This document shows, one piece after another, positions 1 through 13,234 of a stretch of DNA of 64,000 nucleotides. Under the pieces are notes generated by a model. That model was given only the letters and a program-made list of their open reading frames with translations, ran no database searches and was not told the DNA's origin. The DNA comes from Siphonodentalium dalli (lineage: Eukaryota > Mollusca > Scaphopoda > Gadilida > Siphonodentaliidae), in the NCBI GenBank assembly GCA_032622095.1, contig CP136069.1:42820194-42884193 (forward strand), read 5' to 3'. Both the position numbers and the translations under genes were made by a program. Each line of letters begins with the position of its first letter. Within the stretch, counting starts at the first letter, position 1.

Positions 1-300
1 TTTTGTGCATCTACAACTTACAACTCACAATTCCCGATGGGCAAAAGAAACCGACGTGGGCCGCCATGCAGCCCGCCACATGTGTTGTTTAACCAGCCTA
101 ATTGGCTAATCGTAATTTTGTCATTAAATGAACTTGTCAACATCATATAACACCACGTAAAGACCCTGTTAATCTCGAGATTTTAACGGTAACTCCCAGC
201 TGTAAATCCCCAAAACATTCTCACGTATCCCTCCCGGACCCTCCCCCAATTGAAATTTTCAACACAATATGAATGCTTCAGTTGAGGCCAGTCTAGATGC

Positions 301-787
301 TTAAAGGTACTCAATCCGATAAAACTCCTCTCAATTACTATTTCAATGGCTTCGGGGGTCAAAAATATTTGATTCGAGTCGAGGAAGTCACCCATCAAAG
401 CTCAGATTTGTTAGATATCGATTTTAGAAATCTATTATTTTTCATTATCGGGAATTCTTTCTGGCCCAGAAGACAGTCAAAATTTCGTTATTATTACCAC
501 TTGATTATAGAGTTATCCATCCTTGTCTGTTTGAATAGAGTTTTGTGGTAAAATCTCGAGCAGGTTACCAAATTGACGGCAGTTATTAGTACTCATCTCG
601 AGCAATTAACAAATTTAAAAAATCAATATCTAATAACTCTGAGCTTTGTTTGATGGGTTCCTCGACTCGAATCAAATATTTTTTACCCCCAAAGCCAAAG
701 ATATAGTAATATAGGACCCTCTGATCGGATTGTTGTTGTTGGAATCTGTTGAGATGGGGACCCTCTTTACGGATTGAGTACCTTTAA
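301..787. mobile_element. TTAA-bounded MITE, family 1, copy 1
   Basis: The left end reads TTAAAGGTACTCAATCCG and the right end is its near reverse complement, CGGATTGAGTACCTTTAA. The inner arms also pair: 344-400 (TTCGGGGGTCAAAAATATTT onward) is inverted at about 655-710. No transposase reading frame is present, so this is a non-autonomous inverted-repeat element. Related copies lie at 32244-32689 (complete), near 29686-29925 (left part) and 50345-50474 (right part). The TTAA at both ends could be a piggyBac-type target duplication or part of the terminal repeat; one locus cannot decide this. Confidence 0.8.
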
Positions 788-1317
788 GGATTAGCAATTT
801 TCTTGTACAGTTTTCTCACCCCGGGCCGAACAACCATGGACAGCCCGGTGTGTCCTGGTCTCTTGCCATAGCCATGTGCATTTGTCTAGAGTTAGACCGC
901 TAGATGTTAGAATTTGTGCAATTTGCAGGTAAAAATATCTGAATGGTCTCATACCGGGAATATAAAAAATATAGAACCATGCATGGTTTATGAATATATA
1001 GGATATTATTAGGCAGAGCACTGAGGTGCAAATGGAATTATGCAAAAACATGTATTTGGTCCGATTCAGTCATTCTGATTCAGGGGGGGGGGGTGCAGTT
1101 AGAATTTCCCAAGTCCACCCCTCCGAACACTCGGCGCTCTGTTTCCCAAGGTGGACAGCCCACGAACAGAACAGAGACCCTCCCCATTCGGTGCCATTCA
1201 GATGGGCCGGTATTCTATTCATTTCTCGGGCCGTTTTTTTGGCCCAGTCTGCCTCTGCTGGTATTAAGAACCAGACTGATAGTTGTCATATCTCAATGCA
1301 GTTCCACGGTGGATCTA
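788..1317. other. no gene seen
   Basis: Anonymous sequence with a poly-G run near 1083-1092. Short open frames occur on both strands but resemble no known protein and lack coding character. Confidence 0.5.
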
Positions 1318-1643
1318 AGTGCCACCGCAGATGCTGCGATTAAAAATCGCAGGTGGAGCATCCATTGTGCATGAGCATGACAATATCGCAGCCATATCGT
1401 AAGCGATCAAGCAATGTTTGATTTTCACCAGGAAAATCGTGGCGTGACCTCGGCAACGCGCACGATCATAGCTGTCACATGACCATGGTCTCACAATTTA
1501 CATGCTAGCATGTGCTCGATCATGTAGATAAAATCGTAGCTGCAGACATTGTAGCACCGTAGCAAGCCAAATCATTTCGACACATTTCTCCACCTGTAAT
1601 TTTCCCCACTTACGATTTTAAAAGCAACATCTGCGGTGGCACT
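1318..1643. mobile_element. MITE-like inverted-repeat element
   Basis: The element begins AGTGCCACCGCAGATGCTG and ends with the inverted counterpart CAACATCTGCGGTGGCACT. The arms stay similar for about 45-55 bases, with ATCGCAGGTGGAG pairing with CTCCACCTGTAATTT. The centre (about 1365-1585) is unrelated AT/GC-mixed sequence with several GATCAT and CATG words. There is no coding frame. It is a non-autonomous DNA element of unknown superfamily. Confidence 0.7.
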
Positions 1644-2433
1644 AACATGGTCGAGGGAGACATTTTGAGAATATGTATATGTCGACAGACCATGGGGGAA
1701 ACTAAAAGCTGCATATGTTCGAGGTAATTTATTTCATCACTTTGTTTATCCTAAAGTTTAGCCTTTAGGATCGCCGCAACAGTTTTCTGGCAACGGAGCG
1801 TTTGCTTCAAGTCCGGAAAGAAGAATATGAAACAAAATACAAACAAACCACGATGTTCCCCGGACAATACATATATTAATCCATTACTCTGACATACCAA
1901 TACTTCCTTCTCATGAATAGAGACATTTAACGAGCAGTTTTTGTGACGATGTGATCGATCAGCGAAGAATAATGGTCTGTTCGATCCAGGTGCAGGTACA
2001 GGTCTTAAATTTTAGGGTACATTATTGAACGGTATAGAGATGATGTTACCATGAAGTTTTTATATTTAAAATTATAATTATTCAGTGGATGGGAGTGGTA
2101 TAAGTAACACCTTAGCCTTAGTAAGCCGATCAAATTTCGATGTCTATGTTGCAACATAATTTTCTTCTTCAAGTTCATTTTGATTAACTGTCATTTAGTT
2201 AATGAAATATTATCAGATATAAATATTATTTGTTCATCTGCAAATAAACAGTAAATTACAGCCACCCAGTAGCATGCATTTATAACATTCCCCTGTTTTC
2301 GATCTTCATTTCAGTGAAAATTACATGAAAATTTTCAAAATATTAAGAAAAATCTAGAATTTTGAAATGAAATGAGAGACAAAAATACAAAACTGACCAT
2401 CTATAGATATGGTAAAATTTAACAGGACATTAA
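1644..2433. other. no gene seen
   Basis: AT-rich intergenic sequence without a recognisable gene, RNA or strong repeat. Confidence 0.5.
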
Positions 2434-3023
2434 TTAAAAGGGTACTGTACGCCATTTTCATTAAATTTCCGGTGACAACAACGATCTAATATCGATAATA
2501 TATAGAAACATAAGTAATTTGAGTCGAAGATGTATTCTGTAAACGCTCAGGTTAATAGGCTATCTTAAAATTTAATAATTTAAAAGTTAATAATTTGATA
2601 TAAATTGAATTTATGACTGGAGCCATAAAATGGCGTCAATTAAATTACGAATTACCGTAATCAAAAACAGTAATTGAGGGATACTGGATTTTAAACCGAT
2701 CGCACACACGATCGCTTAAAATATTATGATGATACGGGGAGAACACTCAAGCCACTCACTGACTAGCGATGATACAATAACTTAAATGATTATATGGGAC
2801 TAGTATGCATATAATAAAACTTTTATTTTATTCATTTGGTTGAAAACTTTACAAAAATTACTCGACAACGACAATTTGTATTTTTGCATTCCGGTAAATT
2901 TGTCATCCGTAACATGACTTCGTACTCAACATACTTTCAAATAATGGAAAAATTGTTACCTTATTCTCCGACTCGGAGACTATAGAAACCAACAACAACA
3001 TTTGGCGTACAGTACCCCTTTAA
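2434..3023. mobile_element. TTAA-bounded inverted-repeat element
   Basis: The left terminus TTAAAAGGGTACTGTACGCC is inverted at the right terminus GGCGTACAGTACCCCTTTAA, giving about 21 bases of terminal repeat. The ends resemble family 1 at 301 (TTAAAGGTACTC) in layout, suggesting mobilisation by related machinery. The interior of about 550 bases is AT-rich and non-coding. Confidence 0.75.
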
Positions 3024-3294
3024 TGATAACTGACTCAAATTTAATGATAGAACAAATTATAGTTGTTTCCAATGTATTAACAGATCTGTGTAAATTGTAA
3101 TCCACAGATTGACCTTTATTAGCCTGATCGCTCTATCAGACTTTTTTTTATTAGACTGATTGGTTTTTTACCGCCTGTATGCATCTTGGATAAGGATAAG
3201 GGGAGTTGTTCTATAATTATCTTTCAACCAATAACTAAACTTGGATGCCCTTTTATATGGCATGCCTTATTCGTATTTATTAGCTAATTGCGCT

Positions 3295-4620
3295 TAATTT
3301 AACTTACGCTTAAGCTTAATGTAGACATTACATAATGATAAAACGTAATAAAATTATGACTTCATTTACGCTTAGGCATCATTCATATACATTCTCATGA
3401 AGATGCCCTCAAGATGAGATGGAAGCAACCACGATAGGTGAAGAACCAAATTTTGCTTAAATATAATTGAATTAAGCTTATACATAAATGAGTCGCGCGC
3501 TTATGCACAAATGAATTATGGTTCGGCATAATCGAAGTGTAATTCAGATGAATCATACTTACGCGTAAATTATTTAAATTATTTCAATAAATTATGCCTT
3601 ATAAGTGTAAATAATTTATGCTTAAGAATAATTATTTACGTTTAAGCGTAATTAGCTAATAAAGTGAACACCGCCTCCCATACTTTCAACATATATGCCT
3701 TATTTGCGCTTAAGCATATATATGATCCATTTGTGCTTAAGCGTAAATTATTTGAGCTTAAGTTTTAATCATATGCATTTATTTTAGGCATAAATAATTT
3801 GCGCTTAAGCGTAAATTTTAAGTACAAATAATTTGCGGTTTAATACGCATAAGTAATTTGTGCGTATTTTATTGTCAAGCGGAATGACAACTTTTTATCA
3901 AATAAACTGACAAATGTCTTTTTTAACTTTAAGATTTTTTTGGATGAAAATTGTCAACATTCAATCTATTTAGACTGATTGGCCAACAAATGTAGACAGA
4001 TCGGTCTAAATAAATATTGATTTGTGGCTCACCCATATTGGTATGGGAGGCCAAATTCACATTTAATAGCTAATTATGCGTAAGCGTATCCCGCGCTCAA
4101 AATAGATTTAATTTAGCGAGAATCAAATTAGTCATAAAGCCCTGAAAATTTAAAAGTACGCTTAAGCGCACTGCCATTCTGCTTAAGCATAATATATTTT
4201 CATAGCCGTATTACCTTACAGATATGATATCATCTAAGGTAGATATTTGTCAAACGTTACTAACATCAGTTATTGGCTGCATCCATTTCAGCTTCAGGGG
4301 AGTTTTCACATATGGAATTTGAATTACGCTTAAGCATAATGACATGCATAATGGCATTACGCTTAATTGTAATAGATTATGCTTTTCATTGAAATCTGAA
4401 TTACGCTCAAGCATCATGGCTTAATGCATTACGCTTAAGCGTAATTGGCTATTAAATGTGAATTTGGCCTCCCATATATGGGATGGGGCTTTAACATTTA
4501 GTTCTTATTTGAACTTAAGCATAAATATGAAAAATATGTTCCTTTTGTGCTTAAGCGTAAATGATTTAAATTTGCGCTTATGCGCAAGTGACTTAGGCTT
4601 AAGCGCAAATAAGGAATAAA
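3295..4620. repeat. field of palindromic GCTTAAGC motifs
   Basis: Roughly twenty copies or near-copies of (T)TACGCTTAAGCGTAA and variants are scattered over 1.3 kb, for example near 3305, 3640, 3708, 3733, 3799, 4157, 4328, 4430, 4547 and 4590. The consensus is itself a perfect palindrome. Spacing is irregular (20 to 170 bases), so it is not a simple tandem array. A second shared block, a GGCCTCCCATA / TATGGGAGGCC word next to AAATGTGAATTTGG or its reverse, recurs near 3672, 4046 and 4460. No gene is seen. Confidence 0.75.
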
Positions 4621-4639
4621 TGTAAAAATACATGCCATT

Positions 4640-5780
4640 CCATACACATGACCTAAAGTTCTAAATCTGATAAATTGCTGTGGACATGACCAATTTTAAA
4701 CATCATGACAAATGTTTTATCAAATATACTGAGAAATGTCTTTTTCAACTTCAAGTCTTTTTGATGAAAATTTGTTATGTCTTATCCATTGACAAAGGCA
4801 TAATCTTATTTGTAGAGTTTGAAATGTTCTGTCACTTCTCTATCGTGATGGTGCCCATATACAACGTGAGCTTGTGTGCTGAGACAAAATACGTGAAGAT
4901 TTCGTGCAAAGTCAACGGTTGAAGTCGAAACTGATAGTATCCTATAATTAATAGTTATTAGATATACATACCTGTCAAGATTCCCCAAGATTAGATTGTC
5001 CGGCAATCGGGAAGCATATTTGTGATCATCCATTGAACCAGACTAAGTTATTTGCTATTTGCTGTTATTTTAACACTAGAATGTGTTTCAGTCGCTTCGA
5101 AATTAAATGGCGACTGGCCATGTGCTATACACGGAAACAGTAACGATAACTCTTGAAGGCTATCAGTCAAAACCAATATATGGTATTGAACATGTCCTCA
5201 AAACCAAGGGATTCAGATTTGGTTTTGATCAAAACCAAGGGAATCAGATTTGGTATTGATCAATACCAACAAAAACCGAATATATTGTCAGTGTGCGAGT
5301 GATGGTGCGTTTACATATATGCACACATGCATTGTATATCTACATACAACTAAGATTGCTCCCGATTGTTTGATCAGTGAGTCAATGTATTGGTTGTTTT
5401 CACAAGGTAATAACAACTAAGGGTGTGGAAGCCTCACCGTCATATACCAATAATAATTACTTATGAGATCGCCGAACATTAATGACACTTATAAATAAAT
5501 ATCAATCGCCACTGCCATCATAAGTAATGGATTCAATGAGAAACTGTCATCATTGAGCTAATTTTAAATTTATTGCCATTACGTCGTCTCGGTACTAAAA
5601 TGTTCTATATCCATTTTAGCAGGAAAATGAGATAACGGTACCGTTCGATTCGGCGCGGTATTTTCTGTCCGAAAAACAAAAGATTTTGAGCATAAACCAG
5701 GCTATGAAAATATCTTGCATCTGCCGAATTAGTGACTAAAGCATGTTATTTTGCACATATGTACATATGCACATACCAAT
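4640..5780. other. no gene seen
   Basis: AT-rich sequence. A small local repeat at about 5168-5285 contains three variants of AAACCAAGGGATTCAGATTTGGTTTTGATC, partly inverted. Short open frames are not convincing as genes. Confidence 0.5.
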
Positions 5781-8700
5781 GGATGTTAGATATGGAGCCA
5801 CGCTGAAATTTCACTTTAACCCTTCTTTTAAGGGGTTTTCCGAATTTAAAGAGCGTTTCGTGATTATATAATTTATAAAATGTCACAATTAATCTTACCA
5901 TGGAATCTGCGATTTAAAATTAGGCATATACAGTAAGTAAGACTATATATGCGGGATATAATGGAATATTTTTAGGGCGAAATTGGAACCTCCCCGTTCA
6001 AGATGACCGTCAAAATGGCAATCATAAGTGGAAAATGTGACGTGTTTCACTAATTACTTCTAGACCAGTAAACTGTTTCTTCTGTATGGAACTGGTTCGG
6101 AAATGTGAATTTGTTTTCTATTGTTTATGTTAACTGATCCCTGCCGCAATGACTATGCCATTATTGGGATCACAGCCCCTTCCGATCCCTCAATAATTCG
6201 ATTTTACAGAACGGGGTATGGAATTTAACCAAAAATCACCATTGGGATTCTTGTCATATTTCAACAAGAAATTGACAGACATGTGCACATTAAGTGAGGT
6301 ATACAATTACATATGAATATTTCAACTCAATGGAACCAAAATTGTCACTTCGGCTAAAAATGGCTGTCACAATGGCGGCTAAAATATGGGAAATGGCAAA
6401 TATTGTCCCGTCGTGCCATGCAATCACTTAAAAGTTGTGGATAATGATTAAAAGTGGCCGTTCTGTCATATATACATTGAATACTAATAGTTATGATGCA
6501 TCTTGGATAAGTGTACTATTAGATTACCAAAATTATTGGAATTTTCTCTCAAAATCGGCAAAAAAATCACTGATGTGTTTTTAGAAAAATTTACTCAAGC
6601 TGGCTTGCAAAATGTCTACAACATTTGATAGGACATTTCATATTTTCAAATATACATTATTCTCTGCTCCTCTGTAAAGGTATCACATTGTGACTCACTT
6701 GGTTATTAACCATGTTACTTCATCAACTGACAACTGTATGTTCTATTCTGATTGTCGCAGTACCTTATGTAAATCATGCAGTATGTAATATTGCCGAAAA
6801 ATTCTTACGGGATTTTGGCCATGATTTTGAACTGAAAGGGGCATACTTATGTGCCCACTCGCACAATAACATGTGCAACCATCAAATGTAAGTGGGTGTC
6901 AACCAGGTAACACGTCTATCGGGGTAAGCGTGCCCACACCTAGTACACTAGAATGACAGAAATAGCAAGCGTAAAGCACTGGCAGGTGGACCAGAAGGCC
7001 ATTCAGAAAGTCGAACTAGGAGAAGAGTACAAAAAAAACTGCTTAATAACATCAAAATATGGGCCTTTGGCATCAAGATTGATTGACCAATGTAAGGAAA
7101 GCCATTTCCTCCACTGTGCATCTAAAAGGCCACCAAGATGAGGAACTCTCTGACATTACCTCCCAATCGATTAACATATACTTCAGTTATTATGGAAAAT
7201 GGCTATGTAGCCACTCGGTTATACACATACACCTCACACATGACCATACAACCACACATGGGTTTACAGTAAACAACACACCTGACTATACAGCCATACG
7301 TCAACCAGTTCTGTACACCAGGTATACTCCTACACTTCACCCATGACCATATAGTCGTACATTCGTGATCATACAGTCACTTCTTGTAAACTTATTCGCC
7401 TCACCATTGGCCATACAATCACTCCATGTATATATATTTGCCACATTTATGGCCATATATCCACTCAAGATATACATATACACTGCAACCATAACAATAT
7501 AGTAACTACTGGTATATATGTATACACCTCACGGATGGCCATCCAACCCTTGTATATGTGCAAATACCCCGCACATATGGTCATTCACACACTCCAGGCT
7601 TGATTATACTCATCACTCAAGACAATTGAGCCACTCGCTGGATACCCATACATAACATTTGTGGTCATACAGTCACTCCTTGTTTACCAATTAACATCAC
7701 CATCGATCATAAGAATACTCCCTGTATACATATTGCCACACCCATGGTCATATAGCCAATGAATATATACAATGTATATACACACCCCACCTATGCCTAT
7801 TATACAATCACAACAGGTAAACATCGACACTTCACCATTGAACACACAGACCTTCTCGATATAGCAATACAACGCGCAGCACCTCAGTATTGGCCATGCA
7901 GTCACTCCCTGTATACCTTTTGTTCACACACACATGACCATATACCCACTCAAGATATACACATACACCCCTCTCACGACCATATCACCAATGGATGTAC
8001 CAATAACCCGCACGGCCACTCAGACACTGTATAGATTGGCACACACACCTCGCCCATTACAATTCAGCCACCCGATGTATACTCACACTCCCCATCCATG
8101 ATCATACATCCACCTATACTTCCACAAATGATAATACAACCACGACAGAGATGCATATGTATCACATATACAACCATGACCACTTCATATATACACACAA
8201 GCCGCCAATGGCCAACCATCTATGCTCCAGGTATTCATATATAGTTCAACAATCATGACCGTGCAGTCATTCCATGTACACCTATATTCATTGCTCATAA
8301 GCATACAACCACTCCCTTTTATTCATACACCCAGAGTCCCACACATGATCATACAGCCAACATATGTATACATTTACACCCATCCATGCCAATAGTCACC
8401 CAAGGTACACATGTTTATCCCACGCATGACCATACATTCACACTATATATAGCAAACAACACTCACAGATGAACATATACCTACTATCAGTATACCCACA
8501 CACCACCATATAGGCTACTCCTTCGCACCATTCATGACCGTACAATAACTCCCTGTATAACTATTCACCTCATCTATGACCACACATTCACCCCCTGGCT
8601 GCTATTTTGACATACACCATATATAGAGTTTATATTTATGCCATGCCAATGGTCGAGAGTAGCCACACATGGTTTCACTCAGTTCGTTTAGACGTTCTGC

Positions 8701-9373
8701 CCATTTCCTTTCCAAAAATGGAAAGAGTCCCAAAACACATTTTTGGCACATTCCATACTACAGTACATTATTTAAAATGAATGTGTCTTGCCTCAGAGGG
8801 TACAGGGACAACGAGAATGAAACATGTAGTAGTCAGTGGATTAAGTAACATGGTTAATAACCAAGTGAGTTACAATATGCTAACTCTTGGGAACAGAAAA
8901 TACTGCTCGGGCTATAATTTAAAAAAAAAAAAAAATGTGGTTGCCATTTTGGAAGCCATCTTGAGTAATTTTGTCTAAAACACATTCGTTTTACGCATTT
9001 AAGACAGATGAAAAGAAACAATAAACATCTTTGATACCATTTACTTGAATAGTTGGTCCAAACCTGAAAGTTAAATAAATTTGACCGATGTTTATGTCAA
9101 GTTTGTGATATAAAAATCAAATAATTCGGATAATGTCAGTTGTTACATTAGTAACACTTAATCAATGTGCATCAGAAATGTTAGAATCCAATGTATATAA
9201 GCCAATTGTATTCGTTATACTTACTGTATATGCCTAATTTTAAATCGCATATGTCATGGTAAGATTAATTGCGATATTTAATAAATTATATGATCACCAA
9301 ACGCTCTCTAAATTCGGAAATCCCTTGAAACAGGGGTTAAAGTGAAATTTCAGCGTGGCTCACATCTAATATC
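5781..9373. mobile_element. long foldback element A (inverted arms around a minisatellite)
   Basis: The outer left block at 5781-5950 (GAGCCACGCTGAAATTTCAC) is inverted at about 9215-9373 (GTGAAATTTCAGCGTGGCTC). Inner arm blocks also pair: left 6560-6840 (ACTCACTTGGTTATTAACCA) with right about 8750-9000 (TGGTTAATAACCAAGTGAGT). The centre, 7195-8640, is a degenerate minisatellite. The right arm lacks the counterpart of about 6000-6460, so the element is asymmetric through deletion. No transposase was recognised. Element B (9530-11880) shares the arm sequences. Confidence 0.75.
7195..8640. repeat. degenerate minisatellite inside foldback A
   Basis: Irregular repeats of about 60-70 bases built around CATGACCATACAGCCACTC followed by TGTATACACATACACC. 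At least twenty diverged units are visible, with strong strand asymmetry: the plus strand is C- and A-rich and poor in G. The block of the same type at 10480-10740 has the opposite orientation. The frames crossing it are repetitive and not genes. Confidence 0.8.
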
Positions 9374-9529
9374 AATAAGTATGTGTAAATGTACATTTGA
9401 ACAATTGTCTTGAAAAATTGACTTAATCTACTTCACTACAATGAATTGATTTAGTTTGTGCCACGATATCGCATAAATTCAGTGTCAATGTTCTATCTCG
9501 AACCGACTATGGTAAGCAATGGGAACTAA

Positions 9530-11880
9530 TGGCCGTCAGATGGCTGACTTGAAACTCTTTTCATTAATATCTTCTATATTAGTTTTTATTGTTTGGAACT
9601 TTTTGAGATTTGTGACTTTATTTTGTATTTTTTTTTTGGGTCATAGCCCCTTACGATCCGTCAAAAATTAGATTTACAAAACACAGTATAAAATTATCAC
9701 CCAAAACAAATCACAATTGGAATTCTGGTCAACAATGAATGAGCAGAACGGTGTCATGCAAGTGAGGCATACCATTACCCTTGCCTATTCCAAGTCATTG
9801 GAACCAGAATGGTTACGTTGGCTCAAAATGGCCACCAAAATATGGAAAATTGTAAATATTGCCACAGCGTGCACTGCAATCGTGTACAAGTTGTGGTTCA
9901 TGAATACAATTGGCTATTTTGCCTTATATCCAGTGAAAACTAACATGTCTGATTCACCATGGTTAAATGTCAGTATTGTAACCACTGATATTACCATAAA
10001 TATTTGATTTTGCTTTCACAGTCTTGACATAAATATCGGCATAATTAACTGTTCAGGTTTGGACCATTTTTAAAAAGTAAACAGTGACTAACTTTGGAAT
10101 GAAAGGTGTTTATTGTTTGATCTATTTTAAATGTGTCATACTAAGGTGTTTATATACCAAATTAGTCAAGATGCCAACCAACTTGGGTAAAAAGTTCATT
10201 TTTCACATATATCCGGAGCATTATTCTCTGCTATTCCGAACAGTTAGCAAAGTGTTAATCACTTGGTTATTGTACATGATAGATAATCAACTGACAACTA
10301 ATATTTTATTTGGTTGTCCCAGTTCCTTATGGGCCATGGCAAATTCATTTTAAAGTTGCAGTATGGAATATTGCCGAAACCCTCTTTTGTATTCTGATCA
10401 CATTTTAAAATCTTTTTAAGATGAACCATAATGTGTGGTGCTATTCTGGCTCATCAGGATAAAACTTGATCAGCTTGATACAAGCGGGAGGTCAAGGTGG
10501 CATCCAGAGAGTTACTGCATGGTCATATGTGAGGTAAATAGGTATACATGGAGTAAATTTATGGTCACGAATAATGTGATTGGATTTACATGGAATGACT
10601 ATATGATCATGAGTGGGGTGTCCATTGTGTGTATACTGTATTGTCATATGCGTGGTGCTTGTTTGTATATGGAGTGACTGTATGGCCCTAGAGGGTTGTG
10701 CATGTACACCTGGTGGCTATCGCTTTCCACGATAACTCAATGACATGTTAATCCATAGATAGGTCACGTTAGAGAGTCCTTCTTCTTGATGGCGTTTATA
10801 AACATTGGAGGAAACTATTCTCCTGACAAAAGTTGCTCAATTATTATCAATGTGCTACAGTAGTCGCATATTATGGTCTATCTCAGTTCCGTTTCAAAGT
10901 TCTGCCCATTTCTTTTCAAAAACATGTCGGGAATCCCAAAAGACGTTTTCGGCACAATTCCACACTGCGCATAGTTTAAAATTAAATGTTCATGCCTCGT
11001 ATTGTACTGTGACAACCAGAATATAACATTTAGTTGCCAGTCGATTAACTAGCATGCCTAACAACCAAGTGAGTCACACTTTGCTAACTTTTTGGAACAG
11101 CAGTGAATTATGTTCCGGATATATGTGAAAATCAACTTTTGGCAAATTTAGTTGTCACTTTGGAAGCCATCTTGAGTAATTTGTGCCATTAAATAACTTA
11201 GTGTGAAACAATTAAGATAGATCAAAACAATAAACACCTTTCGCACCAAAGATAGTTACAATTTACTTGAAAAAAATGGTTCAAACCCGAGAATAGACAT
11301 TTTGCCGATATTTATGTCGTTTGTAAGAGTAAAATCAAATATTTCTGGTAATTTTCTTGTTACAATAGAAACAAGTAACCAAAGTGCATCCGATATGTTA
11401 GTATTCAATGTATAGAAGGCAGAATAGCCAATAATATTAAACCACAACTTGTAAGCGATTACAGGGCACACTGGGACAATATCTGCCATTTTCCATATTT
11501 TGGTGGCCATTTTAAGCCAAAGTAACAACTGTCCCTAAGAGTTGGAATATTCATGGGTAATGTTATGCCTCACTTACATCCGAGGTTTTGCTCATTCCTC
11601 TTAAAAATAATTATGACTAGAAACCCAATCGTGTTTTTTTTGATTGAAATTTGATACTGCGTTCTATAAAATAGAAATTTTGAGGGATCGGAAGGAGCTA
11701 ATACCCAAATAATTGATTTGTTCATTACGTCAATGATCGTCCAATGATCGGTTAATATAAAAATACGAAAATAAGTTCACAATACTCAACCAGTGCCAAA
11801 CAGCAGGAACTGATCTAGAATATATTAGTGAAAAAGAGTCATACGTTCCACTTCCGGTGGCCATTTTGAATGTATGAAAT
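9530..11880. mobile_element. long foldback element B, related to A
   Basis: The left arm at about 9530-10400 is inverted at about 10870-11880. Examples are TGGCCACCAAAATATGGAAA near 9831 against TTTCCATATTTTGGTGGCCA near 11492, and AATCAACTGACAACTAATAT against its diverged inverse near 11030. The same left-arm sequence occurs directly in element A at about 5985-6500. The centre (10480-10740) holds minisatellite units inverted relative to those of A. No intact protein frame is present. Confidence 0.72.
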
Positions 11881-12480
11881 GTGATCATAGTATAAATAAG
11901 GAGTACTCAATTATCAATAGAATGACATATAGCACGACTCAATACCTCATAAACTCCCTGAGTGATTTAGAATTAAATTTTGCCAGGTGAGATAATCACT
12001 TTTGGCGACCATCTTGGATTCAATGGCCTCGAACCGTGTGAACAATGACTACCAATATCCATCCATGTGCTCGTGGAAATGGTATAGAAAACTGCCCTGG
12101 CCTATGTTCTCGTTGAAAATTATGAAAACATCGGTATATACGATATACACCCCTAAGATCACACACTGAACTTTTTCAGATATATCTTCAAAATAAATAA
12201 AAAGTCATATCATCGGTGTCACTGTAAGAAAAATATCGAGTCAGGTGCCCGCGTAACGCTATCGACGCAGACAGTTCCCATATGCAGTTCGCCTGAAACT
12301 GAGATTGAAAAGATACATATAGTTTTAGCATTGATTTTGACAGAAATATTTCATCTACCCCTAATATGGATTTTATCGCAAACAATCACAGTGGTTTGTT
12401 GAAAATCGCTATCAAATGAAAAAGCCCCCACACCCGAGTGGCAAACAAGCAGAAAAGTATGTGAAATACATCCGTCTATC
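11881..12480. other. no gene seen
   Basis: AT-rich flank of foldback B. No gene, RNA or clear repeat recognised. Confidence 0.45.
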
Positions 12481-12499
12481 GGAAAATACACATTAAATA

Positions 12500-12860
12500 A
12501 AAAGTTGCTAAATTAACCCCAAAAGTAGTTAATTTTTACTACTTTTGGTAGTTCGTATTTATCCCACTACCTTGGGAGGTTAATTTTACTACCTGGCGGG
12601 TAGCTAACAAATTAAATACTTTTGGTAGTTAAAATAACTACCTTCAGTGGTTGAAATAACTACCTCTTGGGGCTATTTTAACTACCCAAAGGTAGGCTAA
12701 ATTTTAACTACTTTAGGAAGTGGGATGAATATGAACTACCCAGTATTTAAATTTACTACCTGCGAGTGGTTGGAATTTTTGCTACCTGCGGGTAGTTAAT
12801 CTGATAACTACTATTGGTGGGAAATTATTCTACCTCGAGTGGTTGTTCTAGCTATTTTAA
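12500..12860. repeat. array of ACTACC / GGTAGT mini-hairpins
   Basis: About a dozen units of the form TAACTACC-(4 to 8 bases)-GGTAGTTA separated by AT spacers, with period about 25-35 bases. Each unit can fold on itself, for example ACTACCTGGCGGGTAG and CTACCTGCGGGTAGTTAA. Bases diverge in paired positions, but this was judged only by eye. No gene is seen. Confidence 0.7.
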
Positions 12861-13234
12861 TATGTATTCAAAGGGGTCCAATCTAATCACTCAAAGTAGC
12901 TATTTAATCAACTTTTATTGGATACTATTGCCTCTAAAGATATTAATGACATGTGGACCACAAAATATGACAATGGAGAAAATAATTTCAATATTTATTC
13001 AAAATAAACAAATATATATAGTTCAGAGCATTTGTGCTTTTAGCTTAAAATAAATTGCAACACAAGGCCTCTTACCAGGAATAAGTACATTAGCCTACAC
13101 AAAAAAAAAACAATGTAAATTTCGTGAAAATTTGACCAAGGGAATCTTATCAGACATCAGACACTGAAACTTATTTTATCTAAATAATTGATAATGTACC
13201 CAAAAGGGTTGCAATCTGGGTCGTCAAATTTTAA

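Noticed and set aside
7195-8640. Possible CRISPR-like repeat array
   Set aside because: Units are degenerate and contiguous with no constant repeat and unique spacer pattern, and the genome is eukaryotic.
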